Source: Astropecten irregularis (taxonomy: Eukaryota; Echinodermata; Asteroidea; Paxillosida; Astropectinidae). From it: a stretch of DNA of 64,000 nt. The notes beneath the pieces are model-generated. The model worked only from the letters and a program-made list of their open reading frames with translations. It did no database searches and was not told the origin of the DNA. Position 1 is the stretch's first letter. Every line of letters begins with the position of its first letter. Shown in pieces: positions 34,321 to 44,285 of the stretch. Location: assembly GCA_963971285.1 (NCBI GenBank), contig OZ020254.1:11036001-11100000 (forward strand), read 5' to 3'. The translations under genes and the position numbers were made by a program.

Positions 34321-34707
34321 CCTGAACACACAAAATTGACCATTTTGATAAATTACACAAAACCCGTGCCAAAACCTGCCAATTATTCCTGGCCAATTTG
34401 ACCACGATTGGTCAAAATGGGATTGAAATACTGAGATCATGTGGCCAGTGAAAGCTCTTGTCTACCCCCCCCCCCCTCCCGTCCCTCCTCCAGCCAGCCA
34501 ATTGGTCGCTCGAAAGCACGGTCCAAATATTAGCCCATAAGATCAGATATCTTATCGTACATCCTTATAGCGACCGTGAAATGAAGTTAACGTATGATTG
34601 TGGAGATAGGAGTTGACGGCTTGGCAGTTTCCAAGCGTAAATCATTTCCCTCGTAGAAGGCCGCGACCCACATATCTAAATTGCACATAAAACACTTCAG
34701 CTGTTAA

Positions 34708-35018
34708 AGGTTGTATCATACTTTTTTTTTGTCAAAGCAATACAGATTCATGGGCAAAAATATCAAGACAGATACAGTAAAAGTCATCTGTAAAAATATC
34801 AGTCTCACACGGTGCCCACTTAATTTTTTTAGAAAACAGTGAAAAGATCAAAACGATTTTCGGTCGTTGTTTTATTAATTTCTGGATAAATACACCATTT
34901 CAGGCGGGAAAATGTTAACGGTATAGGTTTCTACCACCACCATCTTCATACCCTGTAAGTTATACGCCAATCTGTGAACATTTCTGTTTTGGTTTCTTAC
35001 CAAAGTATGATAATACCT
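34708..35018 (-). mobile_element. TTAA MITE copy with internal deletion
   Basis: Flanked by TTAA at 34704-34707 and 35019-35022. It is 311 bp, shorter than the 357-bp form because the central palindrome is deleted. Confidence 0.88.
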
Positions 35019-35437
35019 TTAACTTCCCTCTAAAAAGCTGCTTGTAGTGTTTTCCTTTTCAAGATGGAGGGACCTTTTCCTCTGGTGCAATAAAAACATC
35101 ATGGCGTAATTTGTGATCATCAGCTTGGCTGGTTGACTGCTGGTCAGGTTACCCTCCCCGTTAGATCGTCCACCTCAATGTTCTAGTTCGAATCCCACCA
35201 CGGAGTTACATTGATCAAGGACTTCCTCCCCTAGTACCCAATCCTGCACCTTCCTTTTCAAACCCCCCTAAATCCCTGCGCCCGTCATCACACTGTGCAC
35301 ACCTCATATCCTGGGAGGGGGTTTGAAGTGTTGATGGCCCGCTCGAGGTGACCGCTGCATAAGGATGAAAAAGACATCACGGTACACGTGAAAGCAATCT
35401 TCACGATTACTTCGCTCTCAGCAATAAAGCTCCTTAA

Positions 35438-35793
35438 ATGTTGCATCATACTTTGGTAAGATTCCAAAACAGAAATGTTCACAAATTTACCTATAACTTT
35501 CAGGGCATGAAGATAGTGCTGGTAGAAACATACCGTTAAAGTTTTTCCGCCTGAAATGTTGTATTTATCCAGAAATTAGTCCAACAACGACCGGAAAACG
35601 TTTTGATCTTTGAAAAGATCCAAAATAAAGAGAAAAGACTTAAGGAATACTGTGGCTGTTTTTCAATGTTTTCTCAAAAAGTGGGCACCGTATGAGACTG
35701 AAATTTTAACAGATTACTGTTACTGTATCTGTCTTGATATCTGTGCCCATGAATATGTATATCTGTGATAAAAACCAAAGTATTATACTACCT
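35438..35793 (+). mobile_element. TTAA MITE copy
   Basis: Complete, 356 bp, flanked by TTAA at 35434-35437 and 35794-35797. Ends atgttgcatcatactttggt and accaaagtattatactacct. Confidence 0.88.
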
Positions 35794-36690
35794 TTAAACA
35801 CCTCACCCCATCCCATCCCATCCAAACAAATCCACCAAACTCGCTCTAAATCTCCGGATCCTTTCGACTTGTGCAGATTGCACCATCGAGTTTATCTTTT
35901 CACCATCAAATTGTATCGTGTTCGCCTTCTTATCTTTGTGCTACATTTTGGTTTAGGTTTTAGCCAATTTCGGGATACATTTGCCAATATGACCGCATTA
36001 ACCTAAAAATACAGTTTGGTAACAACCACTTTTGAATCCATTTCACGAAATGCTAAGACAGATCGTAACATGCGTATCAATCTTAATTGCTAATCAAAGT
36101 GTCATGTCACACAATATTGTTTACACCAGAAACAGGAACAACTCATGTAAAACATGACTCTTTGTAAATCTTTGTGAAATCGACTGCAGCATGCACTTCC
36201 AAATTAGGTTGGATCAACTTGTTTCCAGATGCTACTCAAAACTCCTCTTCTGCCATAAAAAAAACCCAAGCCTCCTTTTTGTTTTATCTCGCCTAGCCTA
36301 CAGGTGTAAATCTGGGCCATTGCGTGCTAATACTAATAGGCTAATTGCATTTGTCTCTTAAACCGTGCCCTTGTTATTAAGCTAAAAGCCACTCAAGGTT
36401 TAAAGGGAACTGAAAGTAGTAAGGAGGTGCCCAACGGAGCTTAAAGTTGGAATCTAGGTCCGTCTTAAAGGGAAAATAGGTCAAGAGACTTAGGGATTGG
36501 TCCTGTCACGCGGGGCAAATGTTTTTATTTATAGGCAATTGCAGTGTGGGCAGAAGGAACCGTACACGGGCAGCGTAAAACATAATTTATATGACTTCTG
36601 CATGAACATTGCCGTGAATTGATTGCCTGTTAAATTGTCTTGTATGACACACGGCCCAATAAGAAGCTGCTCCCATTATTTTTTTGTTAA

Positions 36691-37046
36691 AGGTGAAATG
36701 CATGATTGGTAAAGGTCACAGAACAACACCCACACTTCGTCTGATTCAGCATGTACATGAATTGAAAAACCTGTGAAAATTTGAGCTCAGTCAGACATCT
36801 GAGTCACTAGAAAATAGCAAAACCCGACTAAATGTTTCCTATTAAACATGAAGAATGGTTTTGATCTTACCCCGAGATCAAAACTGTTTTCGGTCTTTGT
36901 TGGACTAATTTCTGGATAAATATACCATTCCAGGCAGAAATATTTTATCGGTATGTTTCTACCAGCACCATCTTCATATCCTGAAAGTTATACGTAAATC
37001 AGTGAACATTTCTGTTTGGGTATGTTACCAATCCTGTACTGTACCT
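36691..37046 (+). mobile_element. Second TTAA family (ATTGGTAAAGGTCACAG)
   Basis: Starts after TTAA (36687-36690) with aggtgaaatgcatgattggt and ends ttaccaatcctgtactgtac then ct, so the ends are inverted repeats. It shares the TTAAAGG start and part of the interior (gatca..ccgagatcaaa, ggataaata) with the main family but differs elsewhere. Decayed copies lie near 2980 and 19605. Confidence 0.75.
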
Positions 37047-37319
37047 ATAAGAGCAGGTTTCGAATGAAATGTCTGATATTATCTTGGGAAGTCTCACCCA
37101 ATTTAGATGCAGACCACCAACTCAAATTAAAACGTTGTTGCATGCGTTCTCCCACGAGAATGACCAGGGCTTCGCGGTCGATAGACGACTTGTATAAACC
37201 TCTGATTTTCGGTCTGTCCCAGCTCTATAATCCGCTTTACACGAAGCACCGTGAACATCAATTATTTTTCTATCAAATGATATGAACAGTATTTGGTTAA
37301 AGTTGTCGAAATGTGCCCT

Positions 37320-37660
37320 GTTATAGTTATTATCATACTTTGTTTTTTGTCAAAGAAATGCAGATTTATATGTCAACGAAGATTCAGTAACGGTCATCTG
37401 TGAAATTTGCAGTCCCATACGGCGCCCACTTTATTAGAAAATAGTGAAAATGGGCCATGTTTAAAAAATATTTTCACCGTTATTATTTATCTTTAAAAGA
37501 TACAAAATTGTTTTAGATCATTGGTGTTTACTCATTTCTGGATAAATACAGCATTTCAGGCAAACAATATTTAACGGTACGTTTCTACCATGACCACCTT
37601 TATACCCTATACGTTACATAAATCTGTGAAGATTTCTCTTTCAGTATCAAAGTATGATTG
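37320..37660 (-). mobile_element. TTAA MITE copy, decayed
   Basis: The interior follows the main family in reverse orientation (tttgtcaaagaaatgcag, atacggcgcccacttt, gtatcaaagtatga). Both ends have drifted and no TTAA flank remains. Confidence 0.65.
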
Positions 37661-37718
37661 TATATTGTACTCATATCTTTCTGGGAAAAAGAATATAGCC
37701 AAACTCAAACATCTTTAA

Positions 37719-38116
37719 AGCGAGCATAATTATAGGATTTCCAAAGATATGCGTTTTGGCTGAATTTGGTACTTAAACAGATGTTATACTTCCTTACAAA
37801 CGTTGTTTCATGTACCCCTTTAACGCTTTGTTCATCTGGATAGCAAAAATACGGCCGAAATGATCTTGCTCCCCTCCGAATCCTTCACGGTCACACCACA
37901 CTTTCGAAATGCTACTAAATCGTTCGGACGAACGATCTTTTGAAAAAGACACTAAATCTTGATTTCCTTGAAAAAACCAGCATCTGATGAACCAAGATTT
38001 CCCATGGTGACCGATGTTTGCACTGTTTACGAACTGTTGAGTATGATATAGGCCTACTCTCAAATAAACTCAATCATTTTTATTTTTGGAGGCCTTGTAA
38101 ATCCTGTACGCTGCCT
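37719..38116 (-). mobile_element. TTAA-type MITE, GCAGCGTACAGG family, full copy
   Basis: 398 bp, flanked by TTAA at 37715-37718 and 38117-38120. The right end reads aaatcctgtacgctgcct, the left end agcgagcata. It has no long open frame. Confidence 0.78.
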
Positions 38117-38569
38117 TTAAGTATTGCAATAAACCAAAAGAGAGATATTGGCTTCGATGTGATGATTTAATTTACACGGAGTCTTTTAACACGAACCAAA
38201 GTCTGGCTGTGAATATTAATAAGTCACTGTATAACTGTAGGAACAACACTCGACTACTCTGGCTCTATTTTTCTAAGCTAAAGCAATCTCGTTACGATGT
38301 TTGTCCGTTCCCCGCTTCGATGGCATCTATAACTTTTGGTTGATTGATGCGACGCTGGGGATTTCTTTTTATTTCAGTCAATTTGTCTTTTTCAAATCTT
38401 TCCTCGACCGGCTTATGCTTTGTAAAAGGCTTGCTTTATCATCCCTACTGTTTCATAACCAACGAACCTTTTTGCTATAATTCCCGTGTCGAACGCGTGT
38501 CATTCTCAGTCTGCCATAAACAGTGACAACTAGGACAAATGATTATACCCACGAGTGTGTAGGCCTATA

Positions 38570-39019
38570 CAGGGTGCCCCCCAAAAAATATCCAGAACAC
38601 TTTTTTCGTGGACAACTATTAGATGAAAATTAAACTGTTTATTACCTCTAGATTCAGATATGTGATACAACCATGTCTTGGCTATCACCATGTAGAATTT
38701 GAGCAGAATTGGACTGAAATTGAGAGCAAAAACTAAGACTGAATTTCCCAACCTCAAAACCCAATTTTCACCGTCCTCTCTTTTAAATCACATTATGTAT
38801 GTATTGACCACTCATTCTGGAATACTGAAAATTTGTTTTTAAAGAGTACTCTTTCAATTGGTAATATTTTCGTCAATTTCAGCCAGATTTTGCTTAAATT
38901 CTACATGGTGATAGCGAAGACATAATTGTATCATATAGCTGAATCTTGAAGTGATTAAACATTTTAATTTTAACATAATGGTTCCCGAAATAAAGTGTTG
39001 CGTTTTTCGGGACACACTG
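38570..39019. mobile_element. Mariner-like MITE, copy 1
   Basis: Terminal repeats cagggtgccccccaaaaa and tttttcgggacacactg are inverted, and TA lies outside both ends (38568-38569, 39020-39021). The two halves are long imperfect inverted repeats (for example ctatcaccatgtagaatttg and its complement). CAGGGTGTCCC-type ends with TA duplications fit Tc1/mariner. Confidence 0.85.
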
Positions 39020-39329
39020 TATTGTATATACATGTACTTATTACATGTATTCTAAATAGCCTTTAAAGAATATTGGACTTCATCTATCCTTCGATACTTA
39101 AGAGGCATGTCTATACATATTCCTTAACGGTCATGAACATAATTGATAATAATTTCATTAATTATCGTGTAGTTGGATCTATTCTCCGTCCATGCGGTTT
39201 GTAACAGGGTATAATTAGATTGCGCCATGATATGTTTTGGGCATGCAGTCGGTGTGTTTTTGTCGTTCATATGACAAGGAATGTAACTAAAATATGCTTA
39301 GACAAGATAGTGCAGTCAGTGACGTTAGA

Positions 39330-39930
39330 GCTGCAAGAAAAAATGGTACACCATTTAAGAGTTGCGATCTTTCTACGAGCTGCATGAGAATCTGGCACAA
39401 CCCATAACATCCTGTAGGGAACATCTGGGGTTACATTTCAGTATTGAGGGAGTAATTAAAAACTCTTTTTACTCTAACGTAAAAAGTGTCTAATACTTTA
39501 ACAGTTTAAGGTGTCCTTGACGTCTGCTCGGCACCTTTCTCCAATTGTCATGCTATACTTTGAATTTCGGCCATGAAGATCGATTTGAAACTTGGCCCAA
39601 CCCATACCATTCTGTAGGGAACATGTGCGGCTACATTTTCGTACAGGTTTCAGCTCGATAGCCTCAGTATTGAGGAAGTATTTTCCAACTCTAGCGTAAA
39701 AAAAGTGTCTCATACTCTTTTAGTCCAGACCTTGTGCTGTCTACTTTGCAACTTTCTCCCATTGCGTGTCATGCTATACTTGGATTTTCGGCTACGAACA
39801 TGGATTTGAAATTTGGTCCAACCCATCCCATCCTGTAGGGAACATCTGCGGCTACATTTTAGGACACTGGTTTCAGCTCGATAGCCTCAGTATTGAGGGA
39901 GTAGTGTCGAAAAAAAGTGTCTCATACAGT
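39330..39930. repeat. Tandem repeat, about 200-220 bp, three copies
   Basis: The phrase ctgtagggaacat recurs at about 39412, 39612 and 39832, embedded in longer similar text (cccaacccat, agcctcagtattgagg, aaagtgtct). Copies have diverged. No frame is conserved across units. Confidence 0.8.
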
Positions 39931-41361
39931 TCTAGTGCATGCCATATCAGGGACACTTAGACAATGATTTCTTTGAGATCGTATGCATGAGTATCGTGAG
40001 TTGATTAATTAGATTAAGATGGTATCTACACACAGTATGACTGAAGACGTGAGCATGAGATGCCTATTCAGCTGGTCTTAGGTTTTTTTTTTCAAGGCCG
40101 GGCCTTCTCAGCGCGACTCGCGGTCGTCGTTACCAAAGTAACCTGCAAATGGACGGCTGTGTCAATTTGCCCAGACACGGTGCCCGATTCGATGAACGTG
40201 ATGTTGCAATTGTTATTCAAGACGTCAATTGCCTGATGGATTACGATGGTCGGACAAGGGTACGTCTTCCATCTAAGAAATGCACACACAATTCTCTCTG
40301 TCACGGCATAATATCCACGCTTCGCGGACTGTCTTTTGTGGTACAAGTTCGCCTTTTGTAAACATTTTGTATGAAGGAGCACTCAGAAAGATGAAATCTT
40401 GGAATCTGTGCGAACGATTTGAGGCTGTAATTGAGGACAGGTAATGTTTAGACAGTAGTGACTGTCCTTGCGATTGCTGCTTCTATAAGAGCTTCGTGAT
40501 GCTCGCATTAACTGGCTGAGAAACTTCATGTTTTTCTCGTGGCTCTTGCAGTTAATTGCAAAGTTTATGGTTCACATAAAGGGCGACCATTAAGACGTCC
40601 TGTGCTGCTGCGGACGCGCGTTGTTTACAATCTCCACTGAGTCTCAAGATGGTTGCGATATCAAACGTCTCGCTAGTCAAGAATTCGTCCACGTTCAAAA
40701 CGATCGGATTCGTACTTGGTGTGCGGTGACCGAGTCGGGGATTTTCATTCCACATCAGTTATAGTCGAGTCAATTTTCCTGGAACGACCATCAGTGGCCT
40801 ATAGGCAATCGAGCCAAAGTATAGGAAAACATGAATGGGTCAGTGATGGAGAACGTCTGGTTCTGTAATTGGGAATTTGACAGACAGGATATAACATGAA
40901 CATCAGACATGCCAATTTAAGCGCCATACAATATCATTATTGGAAATAATTTGACTAATCTTAATCACAGCAGCCGTTTTTAGACGTGGTATTTTTGTCA
41001 TCCATCTTGTATAGCAATGATGAAGAATTTCACATGGTCACATGGTCACTGAAACCACAAGTATCCATCTTGGAGGGCCAAATACAAAGGTGATACATAC
41101 ATTGTAAATCCGTCTGGCAACAATAATTTACCGCTTTGTATCTGGCACGGTAAGATGGCCACCGGTGGCGTCAGTCGATACAAAAGCATTCTCGATGGTT
41201 GAGAGCTTTTTAGCATCATGACATGTGAAAAGGCCCTTTCAACGAGTGTTTTTTAAACCAGTGAGGAATGCGGTGTATTCCATCTGTATGATTCTAAATT
41301 GGCTGTTGTACTATTTGTAATCGCCAAGAAGACACGATCGTGCTTTTCGTTTCATTGTTAA

Positions 41362-41718
41362 AGGTAGTATCATACTTTGGTAAGAGATGAAAACAGAAAT
41401 GTTCCCATATTTACGTATAACTTACAGGGTATGAAGATGGTGGTGGTAGAAACATACCGTTAAATTTCTTCCGCGTGAAATGGTGTATTTATCCAGAAAT
41501 TAGTCAAACAACGACCGAAAATCTTTTTGATTTTTTAAAAGATCAAACATGAAAGAGAAAAGACTTAAGAAATACTGTGGCTGTTTTTCAATGTTTTCTC
41601 AAAAAGTGGGCAACGTAAGGGACTGAAATCTTCACAGATGACTGTTACTGTACCTGTCTTGGTATTTTTTCCCATGAATCTGTATTTCTTTGATAAAAAT
41701 CAAAGTATGATATTACCT
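41362..41718 (+). mobile_element. TTAA MITE copy
   Basis: Complete, 357 bp, flanked by TTAA at 41358-41361 and 41719-41722. Ends aggtagtatcatactttggt and tcaaagtatgatattacct. Confidence 0.9.
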
Positions 41719-42469
41719 TTAAAGTCTTTTAGTTCAAAGCAGTTCCGAAAACTTGAAATCAGACAATTCCGAGACAAAACTGCAAAAAGAAAAACGTCTG
41801 CACTTTAAGTTTTAGTACCCTTTTCAATGTGACATTGAACAAGAAATTGAGAGCGGATGCCGAATCAAATCTTCAACCGGATGAAAAATAAACCGGTAGC
41901 CGTAATTAATATGCCGATTAGGAGCTTGTTTGATGAGTCAGTGCAGTATAACCGTGCTGCAGACGACAATTATTTATTGGCGGGAACCTAATAAGAAATT
42001 GCCATTTTGTGAGTAATCCCGCGATGTAAATTACATGTCTCGGTTACCATAGCAACAACAGTCGTTATATACTATCCTCGGCATTTGTTTATTATTCCAT
42101 GGAGTGGAAACGGATGCCTTCCCAGTTGCTATGGTAACGAGAGGCAATAATGTGTAATTTCATCTTATTAGGAGAAGACCGACTCGGGGGAAAATATCAA
42201 TCATGGCCTATTTGTGTAAAATGCTATTAGATTATAGTTTTTCTTTGTTGCAATAAATATAACTCATTAGAATTTTATTACACACTTGTGTCCATTTGTC
42301 ATTTGTGATAAATCGATGTCCCCTGGCAGACACCGTGATTTTTATTATTAAGGTTTGCAAAAACTGGAGGGGTGTTCGATATCGATTCATTTAACTGAAT
42401 TTCCTTTTTGCTAATTACAAAGAACCGAATTGCTGCCTGGAAAATAAGGCAAAATTATTTCACTAATTC

Positions 42470-42632
42470 GGGCGATTCACAATAGTGCGCCACTATGAGT
42501 ATGCAACGCGTTGACCAATCACAATGCTCGGAATTTTGTCGACAAGCTGCGCATGTGGAAAGTTGCGCATTTTGTCGACAAATTGGCCAACGCATTGCAA
42601 ACTCATGGTGACGCACTATTGTGAAACGCGCG
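42470..42632. mobile_element. GCGATTCACAATA palindromic MITE, copy 1
   Basis: Inverted ends gggcgattcacaatagtgcg and cgcactattgtgaaacgcgc, with a perfect inner ttgtcgacaa motif repeated. A related copy is at 55541-55670, and a degenerate one lies at about 13496-13640. Confidence 0.78.
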
Positions 42633-42753
42633 TATTAATTGTTGTTAATTAGTAATGAGCTTTGTTTTCTCCACGTTTTTGCCATTAACACAGAACGCAG
42701 GAAAATTGAAATTTACAATCACAGGATTTTCGCCGCGAAAATGCACTACTAGA

Positions 42754-42964
42754 CAGTGGCGTCGCCAAGGGGGGGGGGCCAGGGGGGGCACGTGCCCCCC
42801 CCCCCCCCCTGGAAAACCTTGTGCCCCCCCCTCGTGCCCCCCCCCCCCCATTTGAAATTTGGGTTGGTGAAAAAAAAATATAGTATATAAAACGTTTGCC
42901 CCCCCCAACAATTGCTAGTGCCCCCCTTGTGCCCCCCAGACTCAAAAGTCTGGTGACGCCACTG
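42754..42964. mobile_element. hAT-type MITE with exact 8-bp duplication
   Basis: 211 bp with ends cagtggcgtcgcca and tggtgacgccactg. CTACTAGA flanks it on both sides (42746-42753 and 42965-42972). The 8-bp duplication and CAGTGGCGTC ends fit hAT elements. The interior is mostly poly-C and poly-G blocks. Confidence 0.92.
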
Positions 42965-43498
42965 CTACTAGACTAAGGATAATATGCAAATTAGGCTTGC
43001 CCTTCACCGACGTGGATGAGCACTGTATACTCAGTGCTAAAGAGTTAATAAGGTAATAAAGGTATAATACCAGTGCATTTGCGCGGTGAAAGTTTGCCAT
43101 TTCACCAGGATGGGGCACGCAATGCATATGTGACGATGTCAAATGTTACGTCTGCACACTTGTCACTTGCAAAGCCACTATCCTTTACTGTGACTCGAAA
43201 TTACATTGATGTATTCATCAATCTTATTTGCCAAAATGATTTCAAATCAGATGATTATGCCTATTTATCGATGGGTGCAGGCGTTATATTTGTCACCGTC
43301 ACAAATCATGCCCCAACCCGATGAAATGACCCATATAGAAACCGGACATTTGGGTTTGCTTGCATGTCTGTTGTTGGCAAACATGAAATTGAGAATAAAA
43401 CTACGCCTTCCCGAATTGAAAGGGGATTTTTCTCAATCCATTAATTTGAATATCTCAGTTTTGATTGTTGTTTTCTCTGTATTGATGTTTTATTTCAG

Positions 43499-44226
43499 GT
43501 TATGGCGATGTAGTACCAGTGACTGTCTGGGGTAAGATATTCTGTGTCATATACTCCGTGTTTGGCATTCCCTTGGTCATGCTTTACATGGCCGGAGTGG
43601 GCACATTCCTAGCTCATCTTATCCTGACGCTCATCAAGATCGTCCGGCTGGGCAAGCCCCTCAGGCGAGCTCTCTGCAGCTGCTGCTCCGGCCGGAACGA
43701 GGAGGAAGGTTCCAATTCCTCCTTCGATGAGAACGGCAGCGCGGCCAGCAAGAAGAACGGACGGTCGCGCAAGGGGAAGAAGGCCGGTGGCGGTAGCAGT
43801 GGTAGCATGGACAGCAAAGTCAACGGCACCGAGCTGGAAGAGATCGTGACGAAGCAGCACGGGGTGGATTCGTCCGTCGGCGAGGGGTCGGGTGGTGGTG
43901 GAAACGGTCAAGTCCAAGACATCGAGATGGAAGCCCCAGTCCTGCTGGTGGTTGCCATCATGACCGGCTACATGTGCGCCGGAGCCTTCATGATGTCGGG
44001 CATCGAGGAATGGACATACGGCGAGGCCCTTTACTTCACCTTTATCACGCTGACCACCATCGGCTTCGGTGACTACGTCCCTACCATGTTGTACAAAGAA
44101 GACGCCTACTTCGTCTGTATCATCTATGCCCTGTTCGGCTTGGCCGTCATGTCCATGTGCATCGCCTTGGTTCAAGCAAAGGTCAGACGACTTGGCGATC
44201 GGGTCTGGGAGTGCATTGGCTGTTAG
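43499..44226 (+). CDS. K2P-A exon 2: filter 1, M2, loop, M3, pore 2, M4
   Basis: Residues 154-395 of a 395-residue channel. It opens by completing Gly154 and reads YGD, giving filter TTIGYGD. M2 (about 163-200) has the K2P hallmark GIPL and the M2 glycine region. The cytosolic M2-M3 loop (203-298) is long, with a CSCC cysteine cluster, a Ser/Gly/Lys stretch and acidic patches. M3 is about 300-322, pore 2 reads FITLTTIGFGD, and M4 (about 356-378) is followed by only 17 residues. Position after GYG is Asp, not the His pH sensor of TASK channels. P2 has Phe in GFG, as in many K2P second pores. The intron position matches that known in vertebrate KCNK3/KCNK9. The subfamily cannot be fixed by eye. 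Confidence 0.94.
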
Positions 44227-44279
44227 TGTGAAGCACACCCTCATTCCCAACACACGAAGCTTTCAATTCAATTTAAAAA

Positions 44280-44285
44280 AATAAA
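44280..44285 (+). other. Polyadenylation signal AATAAA, K2P-A
   Basis: AATAAA 54 bases after the stop, in an A-rich stretch. It would give a very short 3' UTR. Later signals may also be used. Confidence 0.45.

Larger units (their letters stand above)
18546..43498 (+). other. K2P-A intron, about 25 kb
   Basis: The only exon with matching phase and content after exon 1 is at 43499, so this stretch is read as one intron with GTGAGT donor and TTTATTTCAG acceptor. I find no other gene in it. It holds at least eight TTAA-type MITEs, a hAT MITE, a mariner-like MITE, a SINE, a tRNA-like relic, tandem repeats at 28.1 and 39.3 kb, and several palindromic families. Stretches without a recognised element include 22.97-24.37, 25.58-27.1, 28.79-30.88, 35.8-36.69 and 39.97-41.36 kb. 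An unannotated small exon cannot be excluded. Confidence 0.8.

Noticed and set aside
35180..35260. Possible second tRNA-derived SINE head
   Set aside because: A B-box-like gttcgaatccc is present, but I see no convincing A box at the right distance and no conserved SINE body.
43609..44253. 214-codon minus-strand frame
   Set aside because: It is antisense to K2P-A exon 2, whose GC-rich codon use leaves the other strand open. The + strand reading has both channel motifs.
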